Below, piece after piece: positions 1-8,097 of a stretch of DNA of 64,000 nucleotides. This DNA is from Acinetobacter albensis (lineage in GTDB: Bacteria; Pseudomonadota; Gammaproteobacteria; Pseudomonadales; Moraxellaceae). The stretch spans positions 62,001 through 126,000 of the forward strand of contig NZ_FMBK01000002.1 in NCBI RefSeq assembly GCF_900095025.1, given 5' to 3'. Made by a program: the position numbers and the translations under genes. The notes under the pieces were generated by a model that did not search any database, was not told where the DNA came from, and was given only the letters and a program-made list of their open reading frames with translations. Every line of letters starts with the position of its first letter. Positions within the stretch are counted from its first letter, which is position 1.

Positions 1-1
1 T

Positions 2-787
2 ATTCAACAGTTACAACGTGTGTCAGCATGGATTAAGGAACAAATGCATTTATTTGGTATTCCATGTGAATATCAAAACTATTCAGTAAATGGCTTGAGC
101 TATCGAAATGTAGTGTGTCGTTTAACGAATGGGCATGCAGATAAAGTGATTGTAGGCGCACATTATGATGTCTTTGGTGAACAGCAGGGCGCAGATGATA
201 ATGCATCAGGAGTTGCTGGAGTCATTGAAACGGCACGTATTTTAGTACAACAAAAATCGCAGCTGGCTCAAAATATAGAATTCGTTTTTTATACGCTTCA
301 AGAAGCTCCTTTTTTTAAAACGGAACAAATGGGAAGTTTTATTCACGCCAAATCGATTCAATCTAAAAAAGACCAAATTCAAGGGGTTTATATTTTAGAG
401 ATGATTGGTTATTTTGATGAAAACTTGGTACAGGAATATCCAGCTGGTTTGAAATGGGTTTATCCTCAGCACGGTAACTTTATTGCTGCTGTGAGTAATT
501 TACAATCTTACGCATTAGGATCTCAATACTGTCAATCTATGCGAGCGCTGGATCGTTTAGAATGTCAAAGATTTATTGCGCCAGCATTTGTGTCAGGAAT
601 GGAGTTTTCAGATCACTTAAATTATTGGAAATTCGGCATACCGGCAATGATGATTACAGATACTGGTTCTTTCCGTAATAAACATTATCACAGCAAAACG
701 GATATCTTAAAAACGCTCAATCTTGCCAAAATGGCAAATGTTGTCGATGGTTTGGTTTATAGTTTGCTCACGCCAATTCAACCATAA
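2..787 (+). CDS. M28-family zinc peptidase-like protein (5' end outside window)
   Basis: The reading frame is open to the left edge, so the true start lies outside the window; the GTG at 20 is only the first in-frame start visible. Metallopeptidase M28 features are present: HYDV (zinc His), ADDNASG (bridging Asp) and a late HYHSKTD with the last His ligand. At 299-304 the usual Glu-Glu pair (general base plus zinc ligand) reads Gln-Glu within YTLQEAPFF. The related group with EEPPFF followed by a TEQMGS-like stretch is recognisable by memory. Members normally remove N-terminal residues from peptides; loss of the base would argue for reduced or altered activity. The substrate is unknown. The gene converges on lon. 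Confidence 0.75.
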   Translation: MQQLQRVSAWIKEQMHLFGIPCEYQNYSVNGLSYRNVVCRLTNGHADKVIVGAHYDVFGEQQGADDNASGVAGVIETARILVQQKSQLAQNIEFVFYTLQEAPFFKTEQMGSFIHAKSIQSKKDQIQGVYILEMIGYFDENLVQEYPAGLKWVYPQHGNFIAAVSNLQSYALGSQYCQSMRALDRLECQRFIAPAFVSGMEFSDHLNYWKFGIPAMMITDTGSFRNKHYHSKTDILKTLNLAKMANVVDGLVYSLLTPIQP

Positions 788-791
788 AAAA

Positions 792-856
792 CGCAGTCCA
801 CGAATTAAACATGGGACTGCGGTCAAAAGGTCATCCACCTGGAGATGTAGATGACC
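792..856. other. Two hairpins between the M28 gene and lon
   Basis: Two inverted repeats follow the peptidase stop codon: CGCAGTCC at 792-799 pairs with GGACTGCG at 814-821, and GGTCATC at 829-835 pairs with GATGACC at 850-856. Neither has a T-tract, so they are not clear intrinsic terminators. They may end or stabilise the peptidase transcript. No further gene is seen between 857 and the lon terminator. Confidence 0.4.
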
Positions 857-968
857 ATTCGCTTGAGTAAGCAAAAGAAACACTATAAAGCATTTTGTAT
901 CTAGCTTAATCCATGAAGCTAAGAAGGCATTTATTTAAAACCTAAATACACTATAAATCTATTCAGTC

Positions 969-998
969 AAAAAAAAGAGAGCCTAAGCTCTCTTTTTT
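969..998 (-). terminator. Rho-independent terminator of lon (probably bidirectional)
   Basis: GAGAGC (977-982), loop CTAA, GCTCTC (987-992), flanked by A and T runs on both sides. It sits 15 bases past the lon stop codon and could also stop transcription from the converging peptidase gene. Confidence 0.85.
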
Positions 999-1012
999 GT
1001 ATTAAATTCGCA

Positions 1013-3439
1013 TTAATGGCGGGCAGCTTTGCCTTCATCAACGGGTTTAACAATCGGATTCTTTGCCAAAGGTTTTGGTATTTCGGTTAAAGCTAAAGGC
1101 AAGATTTCATCGATGCTTTTAACTGCTTTAATTTCTAAACCAGCTTTGACGTTATCTGGAATTTCCACCAAGTCACGTACATTTTCCTGTGGAATAAAAA
1201 CTAACTTAATTCCACCACGATGTGCCGCAAGCAATTTTTCCTTTAAGCCGCCAATGCGCATGGCACGGCCACCTAGATTAGTTTCACCTGTCATGGCAAT
1301 ATCTGCACGCACTGGAATTCCTGTAAAAGCAGAAACCAAGGCTGTGGTTAATGCCAAACCAGCAGATGGACCATCTTTGGGGGTGGCACCTTCAGGTAAA
1401 TGCACGTGAATATCGGTTTCTTCGAATCGTATAGCTTCTATACCCAACGCATCTGCACGGGTACGAACGACAGTCATGGCAGCGGTAATGGATTCTTTCA
1501 TCACATCACCCAGTGAACCAGTGGTAATGAATTTACCTTTACCTTTTACAGCCGCAACTTCAATAGACAGTAATTCACCGCCGACTGATGTCCAAGCCAA
1601 GCCATTCACATGGCCGACCTGTGCTTCTTCTTCTGCCATACCGTAGTCAAATTTATGTACGCCAAGGTATTCAGATAGATTTTCAGCAGTCACATCAATA
1701 TGCAGGTTTTTGGCTTTTTTGCTAACCGCTTCTTTTACCACTTTACGGGCAATTTTTGACACTTCACGTTCAAGACTACGTACACCTGCTTCACGGGTAT
1801 AGCGACGTACAATGTCACGAATCGCTTCTTCATGAATAGTCAGCTCTTTCGCTCGTAAACCATTGTCCTTAATTGCTTTAGGTACAAGGTAACGATCTGC
1901 AATGTTCACTTTCTCTTCTTCGGTATAACCTGGTAAGCGAATGACTTCCATACGGTCAAGTAAAGCTTCAGGAATATTCATGCTGTTTGCAGTACAGATA
2001 AACATCACTTCAGATAAATCAAGATCAAGATCTAAATAGTGATCATTAAACTTACTGTTTTGTGATGGATCAAGGACTTCAAGCAGTGCAGAAGCAGGGT
2101 CGCCACGGTAGTCTTGTGCCATCTTGTCAATTTCATCAAGGAGGAACAAAGGATTCTTTACACCAACTTTTGTTAAAGATTGCACCACTTTACCTGGCAT
2201 CGCTCCGATATAAGTCCGGCGATGTCCACGAATTTCTGCTTCGTCACGTACTCCGCCTAAAGCCATACGCACAAACTCACGGCCTGTGGCTTTGGCAATC
2301 GACTCACCTAGCGAAGTTTTACCGACACCCGGAGGACCGACCAAGCAAAGAATCGGGCCTTTAAGTTTTTTCACGCGTGATTGAACCGCTAAATATTCCA
2401 CAATACGATCTTTCACGTCATCTAAGCCGTAATGATCTGCATCTAGAATTTCTTGTGCTTTGCTTAAGTTAATGCTGACTTTGCTGGCTTTATTCCAAGG
2501 CGTATCTAAAATGGCCTCGATATAATTGCGAACAACTGCAGCTTCACTTGAAGCAGGTTGCATTGCTTTTAGCTTACGGAATTCACTTTCAGCTTTTTTA
2601 CGCACATGTTCAGGCAAATCTGCTTCTTCAAGACGACGCTCAATTTCTGCAACATCATCTTCAGCACCGCCATTCATGTCGGAAAGCTCACGCTGAATAA
2701 CCTTCATTTTTTCATTGAGGAAATATTCGCGCTGATTTTTTTCCATTTGACGTTTAACTGAGTCATGTAAGGTTTGCTCAATCTGTTGTTCTTCAGATTG
2801 TTGCAAGAGATACGTCATGAGTTCAGTCAAATGTGCTTCAAAGTCATCATGTTCTAAGAATTTTTGTTTAACATCAATATTCAAAGGCACACGGGTAGCC
2901 ACAAAGAATAACAATTGTAATAAATCATCAATTTTATTTGAGGCAGTAATGAGTTCACGTGCATTGCGCAATTTTGCTTCTGCATATTGAGCAAACAAGG
3001 TACGTAATTCTTGTACACGTGTTTCTTGTGAATCAGACTCTATGGTGACGGTCATCGGGCTAATGGCATGTTCGGCTGATAAATATTCATCATTATCGAT
3101 AATTTTAACCAGCTTAGAACGATGTAAGCCTTCGATCAGAACTTTGATGCAATTCTCATCATTTTCATGATTCACAACTTGTACAATTTTCGCAACTGTA
3201 CCGTATTGATACAAATTGTCGTGATCAATTTCTTCTGTAAGCGAATCTTGTTGTGCAACGACAAATACGAGATTGTTACTGTTACGAGCCACGTCAACTG
3301 CATTGATCGATTTTTCACGACCAACAAATAACGCAATTTGCATGTGTGGATAAACCACCACATCTCGTAGCGCTAAAAGAGGTAATACGCTTGGAACCTG
3401 TGTATCTAAGGTTTCTTCATTCATCATAATTTCAGACAT
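1013..3439 (-). CDS. lon: ATP-dependent protease Lon
   Basis: AAA+ serine protease that degrades misfolded and regulatory proteins in the cytoplasm. Visible parts in order: an N-terminal substrate-binding domain (VLPLLALRDVVVYPHM), a coiled region, Walker A GPPGVGKTS near residue 360, Walker B LFLLDEIDKM, and a C-terminal protease domain with the catalytic serine in KDGPSAG (about residue 692) and the lysine in GLKEKLLAAHRGG. The length of 808 residues fits the family. I chose the ATG at 3439 because AGGAG lies five bases upstream; the GTG at 3445 would abut that site. A possible heat-shock promoter lies upstream. It is downstream of fau on the same strand. Confidence 0.97.
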   Translation of the reverse strand: MSEIMMNEETLDTQVPSVLPLLALRDVVVYPHMQIALFVGREKSINAVDVARNSNNLVFVVAQQDSLTEEIDHDNLYQYGTVAKIVQVVNHENDENCIKVLIEGLHRSKLVKIIDNDEYLSAEHAISPMTVTIESDSQETRVQELRTLFAQYAEAKLRNARELITASNKIDDLLQLLFFVATRVPLNIDVKQKFLEHDDFEAHLTELMTYLLQQSEEQQIEQTLHDSVKRQMEKNQREYFLNEKMKVIQRELSDMNGGAEDDVAEIERRLEEADLPEHVRKKAESEFRKLKAMQPASSEAAVVRNYIEAILDTPWNKASKVSINLSKAQEILDADHYGLDDVKDRIVEYLAVQSRVKKLKGPILCLVGPPGVGKTSLGESIAKATGREFVRMALGGVRDEAEIRGHRRTYIGAMPGKVVQSLTKVGVKNPLFLLDEIDKMAQDYRGDPASALLEVLDPSQNSKFNDHYLDLDLDLSEVMFICTANSMNIPEALLDRMEVIRLPGYTEEEKVNIADRYLVPKAIKDNGLRAKELTIHEEAIRDIVRRYTREAGVRSLEREVSKIARKVVKEAVSKKAKNLHIDVTAENLSEYLGVHKFDYGMAEEEAQVGHVNGLAWTSVGGELLSIEVAAVKGKGKFITTGSLGDVMKESITAAMTVVRTRADALGIEAIRFEETDIHVHLPEGATPKDGPSAGLALTTALVSAFTGIPVRADIAMTGETNLGGRAMRIGGLKEKLLAAHRGGIKLVFIPQENVRDLVEIPDNVKAGLEIKAVKSIDEILPLALTEIPKPLAKNPIVKPVDEGKAARH

Positions 3440-3483
3440 GGGCACTCCTAGTGAGTAACAATGGTGTTGCCATATTTTTATAG

Positions 3484-3508
3484 TGATGGGTATTTCAAAA
3501 ATTACAAG
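3484..3508 (-). promoter_or_regulatory. Possible sigma-32-type promoter for lon
   Basis: Read on the minus strand, CTTGTA (3508-3503) is followed after 11 bases by ACCCATCA (3491-3484). This resembles the heat-shock consensus CTTGAA / CCCCATNT, with one -35 mismatch and a spacer at or just below the short end. Lon is a classical sigma-32 target, which is the main reason to credit it. Transcription would start about 35-40 bases upstream of the lon ATG. Confidence 0.3.
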
Positions 3509-3584
3509 TGCAGGACAAATGAAAATAGATAAAAAAATGCGAAATTGATCAAGTCACTCTGAGAAGTTGAGCTAAAAAAAGAGT

Positions 3585-4172
3585 TTAACGATTGAAATAT
3601 AGATATTTTTTTGGCGTAATGAGGGCGTCTAAAGGCTGATCCCATTTTTCACGAACCAAACGTTGTTGAATGAGTTGAAAGTCATGTGCTATACCCACGC
3701 GCAAAGGTTTACAGGATGCACTGGCTAAAGTTTTATCATAAAAACCGCCCCCCATGCCAATGCGAGTTCCATACGGATCGCAGGCAAGTAAAGGCATAAT
3801 TAAAAAGTCGAGTGTTGATACATGCAAGCCACGACTCATCATTGGTTCTTGCATGCCGAGTGGATGATGTGAAAAACGTTTATTGCGATATTGTTGTTGC
3901 GTGATGTGCACCCAAACCAATTGTTGATTCATGTTGCAAATCATAGGTAAATAAACCTGTTTATACTGTTTAAAGCAGTATTCAATGATCTGTGTGGTTT
4001 GAATTTCACCAAAGGCATGTAAATAAAGCCCTATTTTTTGTGCGTGCTGAAATTGAGGAAGCCGTATTAGTCGGTTTAAAACCTTTTGTTGTGCTTGTTG
4101 TTGTTTAAAAAAATCAACTTTTCTACGTTTAAGTCGAAGTTGTTTGCGTAAGAGTTTTAATTCAACTGACAT
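3585..4172 (-). CDS. fau: 5-formyltetrahydrofolate cyclo-ligase
   Basis: ATP-dependent conversion of 5-formyl-THF to 5,10-methenyl-THF, returning folinic acid to the one-carbon pool. The hallmark substrate-binding loop GMGGGFYDKTL is near residue 140, preceded by DPYGTRIG. An Arg/Lys-rich N-terminus (LLRKQLRLKRRKVDFFKQQ) begins the protein; 195 residues is a normal length. In enterobacteria this gene (ygfA) follows zapA and the 6S RNA gene; here it lies beside lon, about 6 kb from zapA-ssrS, so the arrangement is broken up. It probably has its own transcript; a 145-base gap separates it from lon. Confidence 0.92.
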   Translation of the reverse strand: MSVELKLLRKQLRLKRRKVDFFKQQQAQQKVLNRLIRLPQFQHAQKIGLYLHAFGEIQTTQIIEYCFKQYKQVYLPMICNMNQQLVWVHITQQQYRNKRFSHHPLGMQEPMMSRGLHVSTLDFLIMPLLACDPYGTRIGMGGGFYDKTLASASCKPLRVGIAHDFQLIQQRLVREKWDQPLDALITPKKYLYFNR

Positions 4173-4218
4173 GTTTATTGACCGCTCTATTCATATTTTT
4201 TGTCTTGAATCCAATTTA

Positions 4219-4599
4219 TTAAGCTTTTTTGAGTTCTTTTAAAATTGGGCAACTCGCTGCTTGCGTGGTTTTACATTCATCGACCCAAGTGGCCAAGCGT
4301 ACTTTAAGGCTATTGAGTTCTTGAATTCTCTGATCAATTTTATTGAGACGTTGTTGAATCACCTGACGGACTTGTTCTCGATCATTTAATTGAAGTTGTA
4401 GTAATTCCTGAATTTCACTGAGTTGCAAACCTGCATCTTTGGCTTTTTGAATGAAACTGAGTGTCTCGATATCTTTGTCATTGTAATAACGATAATGCTC
4501 TGTGGTTTCAGGCACACGCATTAAGCCGATACGTTGATAGTATCGAATGGTTTCAACATTCAGTTGACAGTGTTTGGCCAGTTTTCCAATGGTGAGCAT
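4219..4599 (-). CDS. cueR: Cu(I)-responsive MerR-family regulator, CueR type
   Basis: MerR-family activator: N-terminal winged helix-turn-helix (MLTIGKLAKHCQLNVETIRYYQRIGL), a dimerisation helix, and a C-terminal metal loop with Cys109 and Cys117 separated by seven residues, followed by PILKEL. A CX7C loop and a CPI(I/L) context are typical of CueR; the mercury-specific third cysteine of MerR is not seen at the start of the long helix. It is divergent from the copper ATPase, and the shared spacer holds a MerR-type operator. It should distort that promoter on binding Cu(I), Ag(I) or Au(I). The specificity is inferred from motifs and the neighbour. Confidence 0.88.
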   Translation of the reverse strand: MLTIGKLAKHCQLNVETIRYYQRIGLMRVPETTEHYRYYNDKDIETLSFIQKAKDAGLQLSEIQELLQLQLNDREQVRQVIQQRLNKIDQRIQELNSLKVRLATWVDECKTTQAASCPILKELKKA

Positions 4600-4618
4600 A
4601 AAAATCTCCTCAAATCAC

Positions 4619-4650
4619 TTGACTCCGTACCTAGGTACAGACTTTATGCT
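4619..4650 (+). promoter_or_regulatory. MerR/CueR-type promoter-operator of copA
   Basis: A -35 element TTGACT (4619-4624) and a -10 element TATGCT (4645-4650) are separated by an overlong 20-base spacer (19 if TTATGC is the -10). The perfect 12-base palindrome GTACCTAGGTAC (4627-4638) lies inside it. Overlong spacers with a central dyad are the signature of promoters activated by MerR-family proteins. The copA ATG is 32 bases downstream, and the cueR start is on the other side. Confidence 0.85.
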
Positions 4651-4682
4651 AGCACAATTAAATAATCAAATGGGTAAGTCTG

Positions 4683-7547
4683 ATGAGTGAACCAGCTAAA
4701 TCTTCTTGCTGCACAAAACAAAAATCAAGTCCAGAATGGGTCAGCGTAGATCCTGTCTGTGGGATGAGTGTCACCGATTTGTCTAAACCCAATATTGACT
4801 ATAAAGGGCAGCGTTATTATTTCTGTTGTAATGGTTGTTTAAATAAATTTGAGCGAGATCCTGAACAATATTTACTGTCAGCTGACGTAAATCAACCGAA
4901 AAAAATGGATTGTGCTTCAAAAGCTAAAATTGAAGAAAAAACGACTTCATACTGTGCGACTCAAGATCAACAACCTGTGGTGCAATCATCGGGCTGTTGT
5001 GCTGGAAATAAGCCGAAAACAGTAGTTCAATCCATTGAAAGGGTTGTTGATCCCGTTTGTGGTATGCAGGTTAAAACTGATGCTCAATATCATGGTATTT
5101 ACCAAGATAAAGACTATTATTTTTGTTCTGAGCGTTGTTTAAGCAAGTTTAATATCGCACCTGAACAATATGTGGTTTCAAAGACTCAAAGCTCTTCATG
5201 CTGTGGCACGAAAAAACCACCAGAACCGAAAAAACAGTCATCGTGTTGTGTGGGTGGTCATTCTGCAAATTCTTCAGGGCAAACAGAAATAGATCCTGTC
5301 TGTGGCATGTCGGTGGACACATCAACCGATTTAAAAACTGATTATAAAGACAAAACCTATTACTTCTGTAACCCATCTTGTTTGGATAAATTTAAGCAAG
5401 ATCCTGAATTTTATTTAATTCCAATAGATGAGCGCCCTGTACCAGAAGGTGCGGCAGATATGGATTATACCTGTCCAATGGATCCTGAAATTGTACAAAA
5501 AGGGCCAGGAACTTGTCCTATTTGTGGTATGGCTTTAGAGCCAATGCAACCAACCTTGGATGATGCACCAAACCCTGAACTGGTGGATTTTAGCCATCGT
5601 TTTTGGATGACTTTGCCTTTGACCTTAATTGTTTTTGTCTTGGCCATGGGTTCGCATATTCACGCTTTTATTCCACAGCATATTCAACCGTGGATTGAAT
5701 TGGTGCTTTCTATTCCTGTGGTGCTTTGGGCGGGTAAACCAATTATTGAGCGTTGCTGGACATCTTATAAAACACGTAACTTAAACATGTGGAGTCTCAT
5801 TGGTGTTGGCGTCTTAGCGGCCTTTATTTATAGTGTGGTTGCGACCGTTTTTCCATCTCTTATTCCTATGGAAGCCAAAACAGGTCATGGCGTAGCCGTG
5901 TATTTTGAAGCGGCGTGTATGATTGTTTCTTTAAGTTTGCTTGGGCAAATGATGGAGCTTAAAGCCCGTGCCAAAACAGCTGATTCATTAAAGTCATTGC
6001 TGCGATTGCAATCCAATACTGCAAAACTGGTACAGAATGATCAGGTGGTCGAAGTCGATATTGGCATGGTTAAACAAGGCGATATTCTGCAAATTTCATC
6101 GGGTGAGCAAATTCCACTGGATGGTATTGTGGTTGAAGGCAAAACCTATGTCGATGAAGCGATGATGACGGGTGAACCACTACCTGTAAAAAAAGAATTG
6201 GATGATCCAGTGATTGGCGGAACGGTGAATCAGCAGGGTAGTATTCGTATTCAAACCACAGCAGTGGGTGCAAATACGACCTTGGCGAAAATGATTCAGA
6301 CTGTAGCAGAAGCCCAACGCTCTAAAGCGCCGTTACAACGACTTGCCGATGTCTTTGCTAAATATTTTGTCGTTACAGTACTTATAATTAGTGTACTGAC
6401 TTTTATTGCTTGGATGGTGTTTGGCAATGCACAATTTGATTTAGCGCTGATGTGTGCCGTTGCTGTACTGATTATTGCCTGTCCTTGTGCTTTAGGTTTG
6501 GCAACACCCATGTCGGTGATGGCAACCACGGGGCGAGCTGCACAAAAAGGCGTACTGTTTAAAGATGCCGAAGCGATTGAAGCTTTAAGTAAAGTAAATA
6601 CATTGGTGATTGATAAAACAGGAACATTGACTGAAGGCAAGCCAAGCCTAAAAGAAATTCAATTATTGTCCGATCAGATGACACAAGCTCAAGCTGAACA
6701 ATGGATTGCATCTATTGAACAGTATTCGACGCATCCTATTGCACAGACTTTGACAAAATTGGTTGCGGCAACCGAACTGCTTAAAGTCAATGATTTTGAA
6801 GATGTCACGGGCTTTGGCGTAAGAGGTCAGATTAATGATCAAATGCTATATGTCGGCAGTCAAAAGCTACTCGATCAATTGGGTTTAAACTTAAAAAAGT
6901 CTGTTCAGGCTCAGTTGCAACAGCAACGCGCCAAAGGCAATGTGATTAGTTTCTTGGCCAATGAGCAAGAGGTTTTGGCTTATATTTCTATTCATGATGC
7001 AGTTAAACCAAATGCTCATCAAGTGATTGCGCAACTGATTGCAGATGGTGTGGATGTTGTGATGGCAACGGGTGATCATGAACAAAATGCAAAATTAGTA
7101 GCAGCAGAGCTGGGTATTCAGTATGTCTATGGCAACTGTACACCGACTGAAAAATTAGACATTGTGAAAAAATATCAAGCACAGGGCAAAGTTGTAGCAA
7201 TGGCAGGCGATGGTATAAATGATGCCCCTGCACTTGCTCAAGCCAATGTGGGTATTGCAATGGGCAATGGAACAGATATTGCCAAACAAACGGCACAAAT
7301 TACCTTGGTAAAGGGTGATATTCGCGGGGTTGCGGATGCAATTCACATGGCAAAAGCTGGAGTGAAAAACATGAAACAGAATTTGGCCTTTTCATTTTTC
7401 TATAACGGTTTGGGTGTGCCTGTGGCCGCGGGTATTTTTTATCCATTAACAGGGTGGTTATTGACGCCGATGTTGGCCGCTGTTGCCATGTCATTAAGTT
7501 CACTTTCAGTGGTGATGAATGCACTACGTTTACAAAAGTCAAAATAG
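4683..7547 (+). CDS. copA: Copper-exporting P1B-type ATPase with three N-terminal YHS domains
   Basis: Inner-membrane Cu(I) (possibly Ag(I)) efflux pump of 954 residues. The cytoplasmic N-terminus lacks the usual ferredoxin-like CXXC domains. Instead it has three YHS modules starting DPVCGM at residues 23, 123 and 204, each ending YYFC-x3-C-x2-(K)F, joined by linkers with paired cysteines (SSCC, SGCC). A heavy-metal-binding motif follows (YTCPMDPEIVQKGPGTCPICGM, shown here in short as CPMDP...CPICGM). The transporter core follows: CPC at residues 600-602, phosphorylation site DKTGT at 644, ATP-binding and hinge GDGINDAPAL. Copper specificity is supported by CPC and the CueR-type operator upstream. 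It is followed by a clear terminator, so it is probably monocistronic. Confidence 0.93.
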   Translation: MSEPAKSSCCTKQKSSPEWVSVDPVCGMSVTDLSKPNIDYKGQRYYFCCNGCLNKFERDPEQYLLSADVNQPKKMDCASKAKIEEKTTSYCATQDQQPVVQSSGCCAGNKPKTVVQSIERVVDPVCGMQVKTDAQYHGIYQDKDYYFCSERCLSKFNIAPEQYVVSKTQSSSCCGTKKPPEPKKQSSCCVGGHSANSSGQTEIDPVCGMSVDTSTDLKTDYKDKTYYFCNPSCLDKFKQDPEFYLIPIDERPVPEGAADMDYTCPMDPEIVQKGPGTCPICGMALEPMQPTLDDAPNPELVDFSHRFWMTLPLTLIVFVLAMGSHIHAFIPQHIQPWIELVLSIPVVLWAGKPIIERCWTSYKTRNLNMWSLIGVGVLAAFIYSVVATVFPSLIPMEAKTGHGVAVYFEAACMIVSLSLLGQMMELKARAKTADSLKSLLRLQSNTAKLVQNDQVVEVDIGMVKQGDILQISSGEQIPLDGIVVEGKTYVDEAMMTGEPLPVKKELDDPVIGGTVNQQGSIRIQTTAVGANTTLAKMIQTVAEAQRSKAPLQRLADVFAKYFVVTVLIISVLTFIAWMVFGNAQFDLALMCAVAVLIIACPCALGLATPMSVMATTGRAAQKGVLFKDAEAIEALSKVNTLVIDKTGTLTEGKPSLKEIQLLSDQMTQAQAEQWIASIEQYSTHPIAQTLTKLVAATELLKVNDFEDVTGFGVRGQINDQMLYVGSQKLLDQLGLNLKKSVQAQLQQQRAKGNVISFLANEQEVLAYISIHDAVKPNAHQVIAQLIADGVDVVMATGDHEQNAKLVAAELGIQYVYGNCTPTEKLDIVKKYQAQGKVVAMAGDGINDAPALAQANVGIAMGNGTDIAKQTAQITLVKGDIRGVADAIHMAKAGVKNMKQNLAFSFFYNGLGVPVAAGIFYPLTGWLLTPMLAAVAMSLSSLSVVMNALRLQKSK

Positions 7548-7581
7548 TCTTCAATAATTTTAAGTCACTTCAAATGCGGTG

Positions 7582-7613
7582 ATACCCAAGATGTACATCT
7601 TGGGTATTTTTTT
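7582..7613 (+). terminator. Rho-independent terminator of copA
   Basis: ATACCCAAGATGTACATCTT begins a near-perfect palindrome: ATACCCAAGAT pairs with ATCTTGGGTAT across a GTAC centre, followed by seven T. It lies 35 bases after the copA stop. Confidence 0.92.
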
Positions 7614-8097
7614 AGCGTAAAAATGAGGAACTAAAATCAAGTAAAGCAATTCTTGAATAGATCATCAAGATAAAAATCTGAAATAAATGTTGCAGATGTT
7701 GAATAAAAAATTCTGAGCTGCCATTCAATCTGCTTTTACATTTTTGATTATTTTATCAAGATTTAAGCTTTTTTAATTTAACGCACTTTAATAGTGCGAT
7801 TACTATAAATTTAGAAAATGTGTGTAAGTAAATTTTTTACCGCTATACATGACGAATAAAATGATTAAAGCAAGCGAAAAAAAATATTCAAAAGCATCAA
7901 TTTTTTTATTTATCGGGATATATTGGTTTGAAAAAGCAGATTTTTTTATCTTTATTAGCTTAGAAAATCGTTTGCATATCATTATCAAATTTAAAAATAT
8001 CGCATTGGGTCAAAATAAGGCTAAGCTACTCACTTATGAAGGTATGAGATATATTTTTCTGTATACCATCTTCATGACAATCGAAATGAGATAGGAA
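7614..8097. other. Intergenic region upstream of the malic enzyme gene
   Basis: About 480 AT-rich bases with no convincing gene. An 81-codon frame (7849-8094) has a low-complexity Lys/Ile/Phe-rich product, no recognisable domain and a weak start context. The region probably carries the promoter and leader of the malic enzyme gene; I could not pick a firm -35/-10 pair. Confidence 0.5.

Noticed and set aside
5149..7554. Several minus-strand frames of 60-114 codons within copA
   Set aside because: They are shadows of the copA coding frame with no independent start signals or domains.
7849..8094. 81-codon open frame upstream of maeA
   Set aside because: Low-complexity Lys/Ile/Phe-rich product of AT-rich DNA, poor start context, no domain.
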